Shown here: piece by piece, positions 1 through 8,843 of the stretch
Layout: the number at the start of each line of letters is the position of its first letter
Position numbering within the stretch: the first letter of the stretch is position 1
Assembly: GCF_000231405.2 (NCBI RefSeq)
Contig: NZ_CP007032.1
Coordinates: forward strand, 1,426,001 to 1,490,000
Direction of reading: 5' to 3'
Origin: Desulfitobacterium metallireducens DSM 15288
Lineage (GTDB): Bacteria; Bacillota; Desulfitobacteriia; Desulfitobacteriales; Desulfitobacteriaceae
Length of the DNA stretch: 64,000 nt
The notes under the pieces: generated by a model
Seen by the model: the letters and a program-made list of their open reading frames with translations, nothing else
The model's database searches: none
What the model was told of the DNA's origin: nothing
Made by a program: the position numbers and the translations under genes

Positions 1-226
1 TGCAGTATATCAAGTCCAAATTACCGGATTTGCTGCGTTTTTCCTCGAAGGTGTATCAGGAAATGGTACTGACTCAATCATTACGGGTCGTTTCATAAAA
101 ACTTTAATCACCAGTGGAAAGACTGGGGGAACTCTGGCCGAGCTTCTTAAACAAGAAGAAGATATGAAAAGCGGAACCTCTGGTATAGATTATGGCCTCT
201 ATGCACCCAAACTCGTTGCGAATTAG
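1..226 (+). CDS. TadE/TadG-like pilus assembly protein, C-terminal part
   Basis: This is the last 74 codons of a gene that begins before the window. The open frame runs from base 2 to the TAG at 224-226. The readable tail contains a GFAAFFLEGV segment and a GRFIKTLITSG segment. I recall such endings in the putative Flp pilus-assembly TadE/G-like proteins of Clostridia, which are membrane-anchored minor pilin or scaffold proteins. The position just before cpaB, with the stop only 14 bases before the cpaB ATG, fits the usual order of a tad locus. The family call rests on this short tail and on context. Confidence 0.6.
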   Translation, partial: AVYQVQITGFAAFFLEGVSGNGTDSIITGRFIKTLITSGKTGGTLAELLKQEEDMKSGTSGIDYGLYAPKLVAN

Positions 227-240
227 GAGTGAACATAAAT

Positions 241-975
241 ATGCATCGAAAAGGTTTTTTACTACTTGCTTTGATCTGTGGTCTTATTGCGTCGGGCTCA
301 ATTTATGTTTTCTTAAGTGGGACGCGATCAGGTCCTCAGGAAACTTTAAAGTCACTAGTGATTACTAAAAGTAGTATTCCGGCACGTTCAATCATCAAAG
401 CGGAGCAGCTCACGACAAAGGAAATTCCGAGTCAGGCATATCCAGTGGGTGGTGCTTCTTCCATTGAAAGCGTGGTTGGCTCTGTTGCCTTAGTTAATTT
501 AACAGCAGGTGATTCTATTGTTAATTCTGTCATACAACACTCTACAAGTAATGTCACAAATTATTCAGGGTCCATTGCACTTACCGTTCCTGACGGTAAA
601 AGAGCGGTAGCCATTCCGATTGGGCTTGTGAGTGGGGTAGGGTTTATGGTTAAACCCGGAGATCATGTGGATATTCTCGTAACGATGGATATTAAAGAAC
701 CCCCTGGAAACGGTCAAACCTATACTAGTTTAGTTGCTCAAGACGTACTGGTCTTAAGTAACGGGGAAAGCTCATCTTCTGATAAAACAAAGGTAGAAGT
801 GAAATCCTATACTCTTGCCCTCACCGTACCTCAAGCAATGGCTGTAACCTTAGGGAGTGAAAAAGGAAGTATCCGTTTATTATTAAGAAATCCAGTCAAT
901 ACCGATCAGCGCTCTGATACACCTTTTACAGCAAACAAATATCTCGATCCAAATTACTTCACTCTTTATAAATAA
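241..975 (+). CDS. cpaB: Flp pilus assembly protein CpaB (RcpC/SAF domain)
   Basis: CpaB is a periplasm-facing or wall-facing component of the Tad/Flp type IVc pilus machine. The protein (244 aa) starts with a short basic end and one membrane segment (about residues 5-26). A SAF-type domain follows (about 38-100), then an RcpC-like domain with the GDHVDILVT stretch. A GTG at 229 would add four residues. I chose ATG 241 because AGGAG at 225-229 lies 11 bases before it but overlaps the GTG. The gene opens the cpaB-cpaE-cpaF-tadB-tadC run, and the next start is 13 bases after its stop. Confidence 0.88.
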   Translation: MHRKGFLLLALICGLIASGSIYVFLSGTRSGPQETLKSLVITKSSIPARSIIKAEQLTTKEIPSQAYPVGGASSIESVVGSVALVNLTAGDSIVNSVIQHSTSNVTNYSGSIALTVPDGKRAVAIPIGLVSGVGFMVKPGDHVDILVTMDIKEPPGNGQTYTSLVAQDVLVLSNGESSSSDKTKVEVKSYTLALTVPQAMAVTLGSEKGSIRLLLRNPVNTDQRSDTPFTANKYLDPNYFTLYK

Positions 976-988
976 AGGAGGACTATGA

Positions 989-2230
989 ATGAAGCGTATA
1001 GGGGTCCTCATTGTTGATGATATCAGTGATACCCGAGAAAGTGTAAGACGTCTTCTCCAATTTGAGACAGATATTGAAGTCATCGGGGAAGCGGGCGCAG
1101 GCTCTGAAGCTCTGCGCCTAGCGGAAAGCTTACATCCCGACATTGTACTTATGGATATCAATATGCCAGACATGGATGGAATTCGAGCAACTGAATTTCT
1201 TTCCTTGCGCGTTCCTGATTGTGCAGTAATTATAATGTCAGTTCAAGAGGAGCAAGACTATCTCCGACGCGCAATGATGGCAGGAGCTCGCGAATATATT
1301 GTCAAGCCTTTCACAGGGAGTGAATTGTCGAGTACTATTGCCAGAGTCTATGAAATTGAGAGCCGTAAACGCGAGGCTCTCGGGAAACAGCTAGAGGCGC
1401 CGATAGTTACTCCGGAGAAAACCCGAAAAGGTCAGATTATTTCCTTCTTCAGCACAAAGGGAGGAGTCGGTAAAACGAGCTTAGCAACAAACTTAGCCGT
1501 CGAGCTAGCTCGCTCAGGAAAGTATAGAGTACTTCTGATTGATTTGAACTTACAATTTGGGGATGTTTGTGCCTTTTTGAATTTAGCTCCTAAACGTAGT
1601 ATTGCCGATTTAGCTCAGTCGGGTTCTCTTCAATATAGTGAAATTCAGTCCTTTTTATTGACCCATTCTACAGGAATCCAAGTGCTTGCGGCACCTACTC
1701 GTCCCGAATATGCCGATTTTGTTAGCGTCGAACAGGTTGAACAAATTCTTCAAGAAGTTAAATCCCATTTTGATTTTATTATTTGTGATACGGTGAGTCG
1801 TTTCGATGAATTTAGTATGCTTAGTCTTGATCTTGCAGAAACAATCTTTCTTATTGTCGGTATGGACGTCCCCGCACTTAAAAATGCTAAGCTAAGTTTA
1901 GAAACTTTGGAAGGTCTTCATTATATGGACAAAATCAGAGTCGTTCTCAATCGCTCCGGTAAAGAAATGGGACTTGATCTGAAAAATGTGGAAAAAGCAT
2001 TGAATATCAAAGTCGATTTTGCAATACCGAGCGATGGTAAATCAGTACTTACTGCGCTTAATCAGGGTATTCCTTTTGTTAATTCCCATCCACAAAGCAA
2101 AGTAACAGAGGGAATCCGAATCATTGCACAGACTTTAACCCGCCAATCCTCTCAGGCAAATGATAACGCCACTCCAATTGAAAATAATTGTAAAGGTTTT
2201 TGCCGAATACGCCGCGCATTTGGCCTATAG
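989..2230 (+). CDS. cpaE: Tad pilus protein CpaE: receiver domain fused to MinD/ParA-like ATPase
   Basis: CpaE/TadZ proteins place the Tad secretion machine in the cell. Here residues 1-125 are a full response-regulator receiver: the acidic pair D10-D11, the phospho-acceptor D56 in the VLMDINMP motif, and K106 in the VKPF motif are all present. From about residue 148 a deviant Walker A ATPase begins, with KGGVGKT at 157-163. In many CpaE proteins the receiver is degenerate; here it looks functional, so pilus assembly could be phosphorylation-controlled. AGGAGG at 977-982 supports ATG 989 over an out-of-frame ATG at 985. Confidence 0.88.
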   Translation: MKRIGVLIVDDISDTRESVRRLLQFETDIEVIGEAGAGSEALRLAESLHPDIVLMDINMPDMDGIRATEFLSLRVPDCAVIIMSVQEEQDYLRRAMMAGAREYIVKPFTGSELSSTIARVYEIESRKREALGKQLEAPIVTPEKTRKGQIISFFSTKGGVGKTSLATNLAVELARSGKYRVLLIDLNLQFGDVCAFLNLAPKRSIADLAQSGSLQYSEIQSFLLTHSTGIQVLAAPTRPEYADFVSVEQVEQILQEVKSHFDFIICDTVSRFDEFSMLSLDLAETIFLIVGMDVPALKNAKLSLETLEGLHYMDKIRVVLNRSGKEMGLDLKNVEKALNIKVDFAIPSDGKSVLTALNQGIPFVNSHPQSKVTEGIRIIAQTLTRQSSQANDNATPIENNCKGFCRIRRAFGL

Positions 2231-2242
2231 GAGGATTAAACC

Positions 2243-3592
2243 ATGTCGTTACTTAAACGTTTAGAAAAGGAAAAAATTATTGTCGAAGATCCTGTTCAAG
2301 AATTGAGAACGAATCGTCCTGTACAACTGCTTGATCCGTGGAAAGATTTTAAAAACCAGGTTCATCATGAAGTTATTCAAGCTTTGGACACCCCAGAAAC
2401 TGAAAACTTGGAGGTTGAAACTCTTCGCCCGATTGTTGAAGAGATTTTTGAAAAGAAGATAGAGCTTCAAGGCATTACCATCTCTCGGAGTGATCGTCAA
2501 CGGCTTATTCAACAAATTTTGGATGAGATTCTTGGATTTGGTCCAATTACACCACTTTTGAATGATCCTGAAGTTAATGAAATTATGGTTAACGGTCCCA
2601 GTCAGATTTATGTTGAACGTAAAGGAAAATTAGAACTCGCTCCAATCACCTTTTATGATGACCAGCATGTACTCCATATTATCGAAAAGATTGTCGCACC
2701 ACTCGGTCGGAGAATTGATGAAAGCCAACCTATGGTAGATGCCCGTTTACCTGATGGTTCGCGGGTTAATGCTATTATTCCGCCCCTGGCTCTCAATGGA
2801 CCAACATTAACCATTCGAAAATTTGCTAAAGACCCTTTCAAAGTTGAAGATTTGATTCGCTTTGGTACTTTGAACCAAGAGATGGCTCTATTTATTGAGG
2901 CCTGTGTTACTTCGCGACTCAATATTATTGTTTCTGGAGGAACAGGGTCTGGTAAAACGACGACGTTAGGAGTGCTGTCAGGGTATATTCCAGAAGATGA
3001 GCGAATTATTACTATCGAAGATGCGGCAGAATTGCAACTTCGGCAAGCTCATGTCGTAACCTTGGAAACACGTCCCCCTAACATTGAGGGTAAAGGGGCA
3101 ATTACGATTCGTGATCTTGTTCGAAACTCTTTGCGGATGCGACCCGAGCGGATTATCGTTGGCGAGGTAAGAAGCGGTGAAGCCCTGGATATGCTTCAGG
3201 CTATGAATACGGGGCATGACGGCTCACTTACCACGGGACATGCTAATACTCCACGGGACATGCTGTCTCGTCTCGAGACCATGGTTCTAATGGCGGGGAT
3301 GGAACTACCTGTACGTGCTATCAGGGAACAGATCTCCAGCGCTATTGATGTTATCGTACAGCAAAGCCGTTTGCGGGATGGCAGCCGCCGCATTACCCAT
3401 ATTACTGAAGTTCTTGGAATGGAGGGAGATGTCATTGTTCTCCAGGATATTTTCCGCTTTGAGCAAACGGGTGTCGACAAACAAGGCAAAGTCCAAGGCT
3501 ATTTCCGTGCAACCGGTATTCGTCCTCATTTTATGGAAAAATTATTAGTAGCAGGACAGGCTCTGCCGGAGAATCTTTTCAGTAATGAATAA
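2243..3592 (+). CDS. cpaF: Tad pilus assembly ATPase CpaF (TadA)
   Basis: This is the cytoplasmic hexameric secretion ATPase that drives Flp pilus assembly. It has 449 aa, the usual size. An N-terminal helical domain (about 1-95) precedes the type II/IV secretion ATPase core. Walker A is GGTGSGKT at 232-239. The Asp box follows as TIEDAAEL, with [13 protein letters not shown] and the [13 protein letters not shown] His box further on. AGGAGG lies 8 bases or so before the ATG, and the gap from cpaE is 12 bases, so the two are co-transcribed. Confidence 0.93.
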   Translation: MSLLKRLEKEKIIVEDPVQELRTNRPVQLLDPWKDFKNQVHHEVIQALDTPETENLEVETLRPIVEEIFEKKIELQGITISRSDRQRLIQQILDEILGFGPITPLLNDPEVNEIMVNGPSQIYVERKGKLELAPITFYDDQHVLHIIEKIVAPLGRRIDESQPMVDARLPDGSRVNAIIPPLALNGPTLTIRKFAKDPFKVEDLIRFGTLNQEMALFIEACVTSRLNIIVSGGTGSGKTTTLGVLSGYIPEDERIITIEDAAELQLRQAHVVTLETRPPNIEGKGAITIRDLVRNSLRMRPERIIVGEVRSGEALDMLQAMNTGHDGSLTTGHANTPRDMLSRLETMVLMAGMELPVRAIREQISSAIDVIVQQSRLRDGSRRITHITEVLGMEGDVIVLQDIFRFEQTGVDKQGKVQGYFRATGIRPHFMEKLLVAGQALPENLFSNE

Positions 3593-3613
3593 ATGTCATG
3601 AGGAGGAAGCTAC

Positions 3614-4576
3614 ATGCCCATTTTTCCACTTAATGTATCCCTCTGGGTTGCAGCAGTTTCCATCTTTTTAACCATTTATCTTTTGATTCTAGCTTTTAGT
3701 TATCGAAATGAAACACTTGAAGAACGCTTGAAACGTTTTACCGCCTTACGGACAACCAACAATTCAACTGTTACCAAAGAAAAAACATTGAAAGACTTAC
3801 TTACTCATCTAGGGGAATTTACCCCAAAGCGTTGGCGAGCAAAGCTTGATCGTGAACTCATGCAAGGAGATATTCCTCTTCGTGGAGGTGAATTTCTTGT
3901 TCTCCAGGAATTATTAGCCCTATTATTATTTTTAGTTTCTATTTTACTGACGCATTTGCTTAGTATTAGTCTTCTTTTTTTAGTCTTAGGAGGATTCTTT
4001 CCACGTTTATATTTAATGAACGCGCAAAAGAAAAAAAGAAAACAGTTTGATAATCAACTTGCGGATTCACTCCTTATTTTGGCTAATTCCCTACGAGCTG
4101 GATTTAGTTTACTTCAGGCCATGGAAATGGTGAGTCAGGAAATGCCTAACCCAATTTCTGGTGAGTTTAAAATAACCCTTCGTGAAATGACATATGGTAC
4201 TTCGACAGAAACAGCACTTAGCAATCTGGCTGAACGAGTGGGCAGTGATGATCTCGATCTTCTTGTCACTGCAGTGTTGATTCAACGACAGGTTGGTGGA
4301 AATCTTGCTGAAGTATTGGTTAATATACATTCCACTATCGCTGATCGAATCCGTATCCAGCAAGAAATAAAAACCTTAACTGCACAAGGACGAATGTCTG
4401 GCTATGTAATTGGTGCCCTGCCCTTTGGTATAGCTGGAATCCTTAGCGTAATTAATCCGAGTTATTTGAAACTCCTGTTTACAACATCTTTAGGCTTAGC
4501 TCTGCTTGCCACGGGCTTGATTTCTCAATTCATTGGTTTTCTCATTATCCGTAAAATTATCGCAGTTGAAGCGTAA
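3614..4576 (+). CDS. tadB: Tad pilus inner-membrane protein TadB
   Basis: TadB is one of the two GspF-like platform proteins of the Tad machine. The protein (320 aa) has a membrane segment near residues 8-27, a hydrophobic pair around 95-135, and C-terminal segments near 255-315. The GspF/T2SF core is recognisable in the stretch with DSLLILANSLRAGFSLLQAM (about 155-175). It sits 21 bases after cpaF with the RBS GAGGAGG and is followed by tadC, which is the normal order. Confidence 0.88.
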   Translation: MPIFPLNVSLWVAAVSIFLTIYLLILAFSYRNETLEERLKRFTALRTTNNSTVTKEKTLKDLLTHLGEFTPKRWRAKLDRELMQGDIPLRGGEFLVLQELLALLLFLVSILLTHLLSISLLFLVLGGFFPRLYLMNAQKKKRKQFDNQLADSLLILANSLRAGFSLLQAMEMVSQEMPNPISGEFKITLREMTYGTSTETALSNLAERVGSDDLDLLVTAVLIQRQVGGNLAEVLVNIHSTIADRIRIQQEIKTLTAQGRMSGYVIGALPFGIAGILSVINPSYLKLLFTTSLGLALLATGLISQFIGFLIIRKIIAVEA

Positions 4577-4615
4577 CCTTTTAACGCAATCTAATAAAGG
4601 GAAGGGTGTGAGACT

Positions 4616-5521
4616 GTGTTTGAATCCCTAATCATTCTCGGGACCTTCGGTTTTGTTTTCTTCACGATTCTCGCACTCTTTGCTGGAGAACGTGTAAAAA
4701 AGCCACAGGAACGAATTATGCACGTGCTTGGCAGAGAAGAGCAAAGCGAAGCGTTTCCGCCTCTAAAAGAGCGAGTCCGTTTAATGATTCTAAAGCTTAC
4801 AGTGTTTTTTCCATATCGCCGTTCTAAAGATCCAAAAGGACAAAATAGCCGGGATACCAATTCAAGCGGCTCAAGAGATAAAGAAGATGGGGAGAACGTT
4901 AAGGGTCTGCAATATGGATTGGGCTTGTTGCTTGGCTTAGTTATTTTAGTCCTTTCGATTCTCCTTCGGACCAGTACAATCATGCGTCTAGGAGGCTTTG
5001 TCCTGGGTTTCTTGATTGGATATTTATTTCCTAAAAGTTGGTCAAATGCCCAAATGAAGAAGAAACAGCTCGAGATCGAAAGATCTTTACCCGATGTTCT
5101 TGATCTTTTAACCGTTAGTGTGGAAGCAGGACTCGGCTTTGATGCGGCCTTGTTAAAGGTGGTTGAAAAGCAAAAAGGGGCCTTAGCTGAAGAATTTTTA
5201 AAAGTCCTTCAGGAAATAAAAATGGGGCGCCCACGTCGGGACGCCCTTAGAGATTTGAGTAAACGTAATCCGATTGAAGATTTGAGTAATGTTGTAGCTT
5301 CTTTGGTGCAAGCAGACCAACTGGGGATTCCCATCGCAGGAGTTCTTCGCAACCAGTCTAAACAAATTCGTCAGAAGCATCGGCAGAGAGCGGAAGAAAA
5401 AGCCCAAAAAGCTCCCGTTAAGATGATGATCCCCCTTGTTTTTTTCGTTTTCCCGAGCGTATTTATCATCATTCTTGGACCGGCCGTAATTCAGATTATT
5501 GATATGTTTTCAAAGCAATAA
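4616..5521 (+). CDS. tadC: Tad pilus inner-membrane protein TadC
   Basis: This is the second GspF-like platform protein (301 aa). It has an N-terminal membrane segment and a polar, charged linker (about 60-95). Two adjacent membrane segments follow at about 100-140. The T2SF core carries ERSLPDVLDLLTVSVEAGLGF (about 153-173), and a C-terminal membrane anchor comes last. Start is GTG 4616, 39 bases after tadB. It is the last clear tad gene; no flp pilin or prepilin peptidase gene follows inside the window. Confidence 0.88.
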   Translation: MFESLIILGTFGFVFFTILALFAGERVKKPQERIMHVLGREEQSEAFPPLKERVRLMILKLTVFFPYRRSKDPKGQNSRDTNSSGSRDKEDGENVKGLQYGLGLLLGLVILVLSILLRTSTIMRLGGFVLGFLIGYLFPKSWSNAQMKKKQLEIERSLPDVLDLLTVSVEAGLGFDAALLKVVEKQKGALAEEFLKVLQEIKMGRPRRDALRDLSKRNPIEDLSNVVASLVQADQLGIPIAGVLRNQSKQIRQKHRQRAEEKAQKAPVKMMIPLVFFVFPSVFIIILGPAVIQIIDMFSKQ

Positions 5522-5604
5522 TTCGAATTGACCTAAACGATTAATCATAAATTTAAAATGGAATAGAAGTCAATTTATAAAAGAAAGAAGGGAGAGGTTA
5601 GGTC

Positions 5605-5964
5605 ATGACTACAGTCAGTCTCGAAAATTTTCGCACAGGTGAGACAATTGCCTCTTCCGTAATGTATGCTGATTCGTTTTGGCCTCGCTTACGTGGATTG
5701 CTTGGACGATCCCCCTTAAAGCCATATGAAGGATTATGGCTGATCCCTTGTCAGCAAGTTCATATGTTCGGGATGAAGTATTCTTTATCCATTTGGTTTA
5801 TTAACTCCCGGGGAGAAGTTTGTTATATTCTTGATCAGTTAAAGCCAGGTAAGATTTCTCCACACATCAAGGAAGCGTCCTCAATTCTTGAACTTCCTGT
5901 AGGATGGGCTCAGAAAACGGGGACGCGAGTAGGAGATGTTTTAATTCAGTCGGTTAATCATTAA
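5605..5964 (+). CDS. DUF192 family protein
   Basis: The 119-residue protein matches the pattern of DUF192 (COG1430): SFWPRLRGLLGR near residues 25-36, then CQQVHMFGMKYSLSIWF, and a C-terminal GTRVGDVL. Family members are small beta-rich proteins of unknown function. They often sit beside tad/pilus genes, as here. No signal peptide is visible. The RBS AGGGAGAGG precedes ATG 5605. Its last 11 bases overlap the end of the convergent aminopeptidase gene, so the two transcripts must run into each other. Confidence 0.8.
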   Translation: MTTVSLENFRTGETIASSVMYADSFWPRLRGLLGRSPLKPYEGLWLIPCQQVHMFGMKYSLSIWFINSRGEVCYILDQLKPGKISPHIKEASSILELPVGWAQKTGTRVGDVLIQSVNH

Positions 5965-7276
5965 AAAACTGTTTGAATACCGTACTCATGGCGAGATGAT
6001 CCTTTACTCCGCCCAATTCTCGTATAGAGTGCATGCCTAGAAGTGGATTTCCTACATCAACCGAGCGAATATCCAGGTGCGTTGTTGAAATTGGACCGAT
6101 AGTTGAGCCTCCTCGTTCATCAGAGCGATTAACAAAGAGTTGGACGGGTACTTTAGCTTCTTCACAGATTCCATGGAAAATAGAAGTACTCTCACCATCT
6201 GAGGTGTAGCTTAAATTTGCACTGAGCTTAATTACGGGGCCTCCATTCAAAACAGGCCTATTCACTGGGTCATGCTTCTCCACTACATTGGGGTGTAGAG
6301 CATGGGCCATATCCGCGGAAACCATGAAGGATTGCGCAAGTGCTTGATAGTATTCTTCGCGGTTTTTCCCGAGAGCCAGCATAATCCGTTCTAATACGGA
6401 AGCAAGCAGAGGAGAGGCAGCACCTTGTTTCGAGGTGCTGCCGACCTCCTCATTATCAAAACAGGCTAATATAGGAGTCGTTTCATTACTCTCTGTTTGG
6501 GCTAGTGCCCAGGTCCCGGCATGAACCATTGCTAAATCATCAAGGCGACTGCTTGAAATGAATTCTTGGTTCAGTCCGATAATACTTCCGTTTTCATTTT
6601 CATAAAGAACAATATCAAAATCAATAATGTTCTCTGGAGAAACCTGTAATAGCTTTGAAAAATAATTAATGAGAACGTTTTCCTTTCCTAGAGCTTCTCC
6701 CTGCATGCCTAAAAGTGGAAGAAGGTCTTTTTGTTTATTTAGTGCAACTCCCTCATTTACTTTACGATTCATATGAATCGCAAGATTCGGAATGGTGAGC
6801 AGGGGGCTAGGACTTTGAAAAAGTAAACTTTGCGGATGATAAGGAGATTTTCCTTTAAGTACGACCCGTCCAGCCAAAGCAAGGGGACGATCAAGCCAGG
6901 TGTTTAAAATCGGTCCTCCGTAAGTTTCAACATTGAGCTTAAGATATTTTCCCTCAACCGAAATAATGGGCGAAGGTTTTAGACGAAAGGTAGGACTGTC
7001 CGTATGTGTACCGAGAATATGAAAGCCCGATTTTTCGGGTGTTGACTCACCCAGGATGAAAGCAATTAAAGCTGAGCCATTTCGGCTTACAAAATACTTT
7101 CCTTTTGGAAGGAGTGCCCACTTTTCCTCGAACGTTAATTCCGTGAATCCTAAAGGGATCAATTGTTCCTTTACGCTTCGAACCGCGTGAAAAGGGGAAG
7201 GACTGGTTTTGATAAACTTCAACAGATCTTCGGCATGTTTAATTTCGTCTTTAGAAATTAGAATTGGGCTAAGCAT
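5954..7276 (-). CDS. M18 family aminopeptidase (aspartyl aminopeptidase type)
   Basis: This is a cytoplasmic dinuclear-zinc aminopeptidase of family M18 (440 aa). Metal and catalytic motifs are visible in order: GTHTDSPTFRLKP near residue 85, then ACFDNEEVGS near 265, SADMAHALHP near 315, and a late GMHSIRE. On the minus strand AAGGAG lies 10 bases before ATG 7276; a TTG at 7297 would put the RBS inside the coding region. A promoter with a 17-base spacer lies just upstream at 7319-7347. M18 enzymes remove N-terminal, often acidic, residues from peptides. Confidence 0.9.
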   Translation of the reverse strand: MLSPILISKDEIKHAEDLLKFIKTSPSPFHAVRSVKEQLIPLGFTELTFEEKWALLPKGKYFVSRNGSALIAFILGESTPEKSGFHILGTHTDSPTFRLKPSPIISVEGKYLKLNVETYGGPILNTWLDRPLALAGRVVLKGKSPYHPQSLLFQSPSPLLTIPNLAIHMNRKVNEGVALNKQKDLLPLLGMQGEALGKENVLINYFSKLLQVSPENIIDFDIVLYENENGSIIGLNQEFISSSRLDDLAMVHAGTWALAQTESNETTPILACFDNEEVGSTSKQGAASPLLASVLERIMLALGKNREEYYQALAQSFMVSADMAHALHPNVVEKHDPVNRPVLNGGPVIKLSANLSYTSDGESTSIFHGICEEAKVPVQLFVNRSDERGGSTIGPISTTHLDIRSVDVGNPLLGMHSIRELGGVKDHLAMSTVFKQFFND

Positions 7277-7318
7277 AAATATTACACTCCTTTTCAATCA
7301 ATAAACGCTTCATGGTTC

Positions 7319-7347
7319 ATCATAATTCTATTTTTACGGTGAGTCAA
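7319..7347 (-). promoter_or_regulatory. sigma-A type promoter for the M18 aminopeptidase
   Basis: Read on the minus strand: -35 TTGACT (7342-7347), a 17-base spacer, and -10 TATGAT (7319-7324). It points into the M18 gene, whose ATG is about 43 bases downstream of the -10. Confidence 0.72.
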
Positions 7348-7518
7348 AACGGCTTTTATTTAAATATAAAGGAATTTTAAACATTTTTAGGCATTATCAG
7401 AAAATCCTTCTTGATGCAGGAAAAAATGTTAAGGAAAGCGAAGGTGGATTAAAGAAGCAATGGGTAATTAAAAACAGGTAAATAAATTTGAAATGAATTT
7501 CTTAAGGAGAATCTATAG

Positions 7519-8337
7519 ATGGTTGAGTTAACGACTCTTGAGGGCTCTGATTTATCGCTTTTAACGGAAACTTGGAATCGGTGCTGGCAAGGTTATTTTT
7601 ACGAAATGTTTTTTAATGAAGAGAATCTAAGAATTTGGATCGAGCATGGGCAGATTAAGCTTAACCATTCAATTGCTCTGAGAGAGCATGGAAAGATAGT
7701 AGGTTTCACCTTTCTGAGTCAAACGGATTATGAGGGTTGGATCGCCGGAACTGCCATTGATCCACAATATCGGGGTAGAGGACTTTTTGCGCCCATGCTT
7801 CAAGCTCAAATCAATTTAGCTAGATCTATTGGGTTGAGAAGGATCTATCTTGAGGTACTCTCCCGAAATTATGCCCAATATACTTATAAATCTCAAGGTT
7901 TTCGTTTTGTTCGCGATCTTCATCTTTATCGTTTAACGCCGGGCACAATTAAATTAGATCATGCCCGAAGCCCATACATCAATTTTCAAAGTGTTGACCT
8001 ATCTGCTTATTTTTTGACCCGGAAAAAAGCAGGTTTTATTCCCTCATGGCAAAGGCGCGCTCATTATCTCAAACGCTACACTTCGATCAACGCTTGGCTC
8101 AATTCACAAGAGACCGCTGGAATGTTATATGGAGGTGTGGAAGGAAAAACTCTACTTGATGCCTGGGCTGCCTACGACGATGCTGCCCAAGAATTGCTCT
8201 CGTTTCTCAATGAACATAATTATGGAGAATTCTCACTGAACAATCAACCTCAGGATTCTGTAATGCGCATGTTAACCTTTGCGGGAATTCATCCGACAGA
8301 TCTCTTATATGAGATGATCTGTGAATTTGATCGCTAG
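7519..8337 (+). CDS. GNAT family N-acetyltransferase, two-part
   Basis: The protein (272 aa) has a GNAT fold in residues 1-145. The acetyl-CoA loop motif R-G-x-G appears as PQYRGRGLFAPML near residues 75-90, preceded by the beta-strand AGTAIDP. The remaining 120 residues do not show a second acetyl-CoA motif and may be a substrate-binding or degenerate GNAT-like half. The RBS AAGGAGA lies before ATG 7519. The acceptor substrate cannot be told from sequence. It stands alone, with about 240 non-coding bases before it. Confidence 0.8.
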   Translation: MVELTTLEGSDLSLLTETWNRCWQGYFYEMFFNEENLRIWIEHGQIKLNHSIALREHGKIVGFTFLSQTDYEGWIAGTAIDPQYRGRGLFAPMLQAQINLARSIGLRRIYLEVLSRNYAQYTYKSQGFRFVRDLHLYRLTPGTIKLDHARSPYINFQSVDLSAYFLTRKKAGFIPSWQRRAHYLKRYTSINAWLNSQETAGMLYGGVEGKTLLDAWAAYDDAAQELLSFLNEHNYGEFSLNNQPQDSVMRMLTFAGIHPTDLLYEMICEFDR

Positions 8338-8433
8338 AGTCTCGTAACTTAAACATTCAAACAAATTCAACACAAGAAATATTATAAGAATAAAATAAAA
8401 ATAAATTTAAATTTGAATTAAATTCTAGAATGC

Positions 8434-8462
8434 TTGATTTTCAAAGCCAATAATGTTATACT
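8434..8462 (+). promoter_or_regulatory. sigma-A type promoter of a short transcription unit
   Basis: -35 TTGATT (8434-8439), 17-base spacer, -10 TATACT (8457-8462). Transcription would start near 8469 and end at the terminator at 8675-8716, giving an RNA of roughly 245 bases that carries only the 33-codon ORF. Confidence 0.75.
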
Positions 8463-8511
8463 ATTTAAGAGTGAATGAACCAATTATTTACAGTTAGAGA
8501 GGAGGAAATAT

Positions 8512-8613
8512 ATGAGTGAAAATGAAAAAATCATGATTGAAGCAATTCTTGCTTCTGTTGGACTAGAGCCAATTAGAGTTCATGAGTCGGGAAAACCCAA
8601 AAAAATCTCCTAG
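8512..8613 (+). CDS. small ORF, 33 aa, unknown
   Basis: A 33-codon frame begins at ATG 8512 right after a very strong RBS (GAGGAGG at 8499-8505) and ends with TAG at 8611-8613. The peptide is rich in charged residues, starts MSENEKIM and ends with a lysine-rich PKKIS tail; it has no membrane segment or cysteine. The promoter upstream and terminator downstream make it an independent unit. I do not recognise the product. It could be a real small protein or part of a dual-function small RNA, since about 60 non-coding bases remain before the terminator. Confidence 0.6.
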   Translation: MSENEKIMIEAILASVGLEPIRVHESGKPKKIS

Positions 8614-8674
8614 AAAGGATCTGGTAACGTGCCATTAACCCAGGCCAATACAAATGAGCGATTCTTCAGAGAGT

Positions 8675-8716
8675 AAAACGAGTTCCTAACATCTACGTTA
8701 TGGAACTCGTTTTTAT
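8675..8716 (+). terminator. rho-independent terminator
   Basis: The stem AACGAGTTCC pairs with GGAACTCGTT across a loop of about 15 bases and runs into a T-rich tail from 8709. It ends the short unit that starts at 8434. Starting the next gene at an ATG at 8700 would put this terminator inside coding sequence. Confidence 0.82.
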
Positions 8717-8843
8717 TTTTATATTATGCATTATTTATGCTGTCCCTTCATATCTTAGGGGTTACAGGGAAAATGTTACCGTCTCATCTTCGATTTATGA
8801 TATACTACGATTAATAATTTTCTTCGTAGAAAGGGATGGCAGG

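Noticed and set aside
5521-5604. AATTGAC/GTCAATT repeat between tadC and the DUF192 gene
   Set aside because: Arms are short and about 40 bases apart in AT-rich sequence; likely chance.
8700-8843. Upstream in-frame extension of the first DegV gene
   Set aside because: The extension would translate a terminator hairpin, and DegV proteins begin at the later start.
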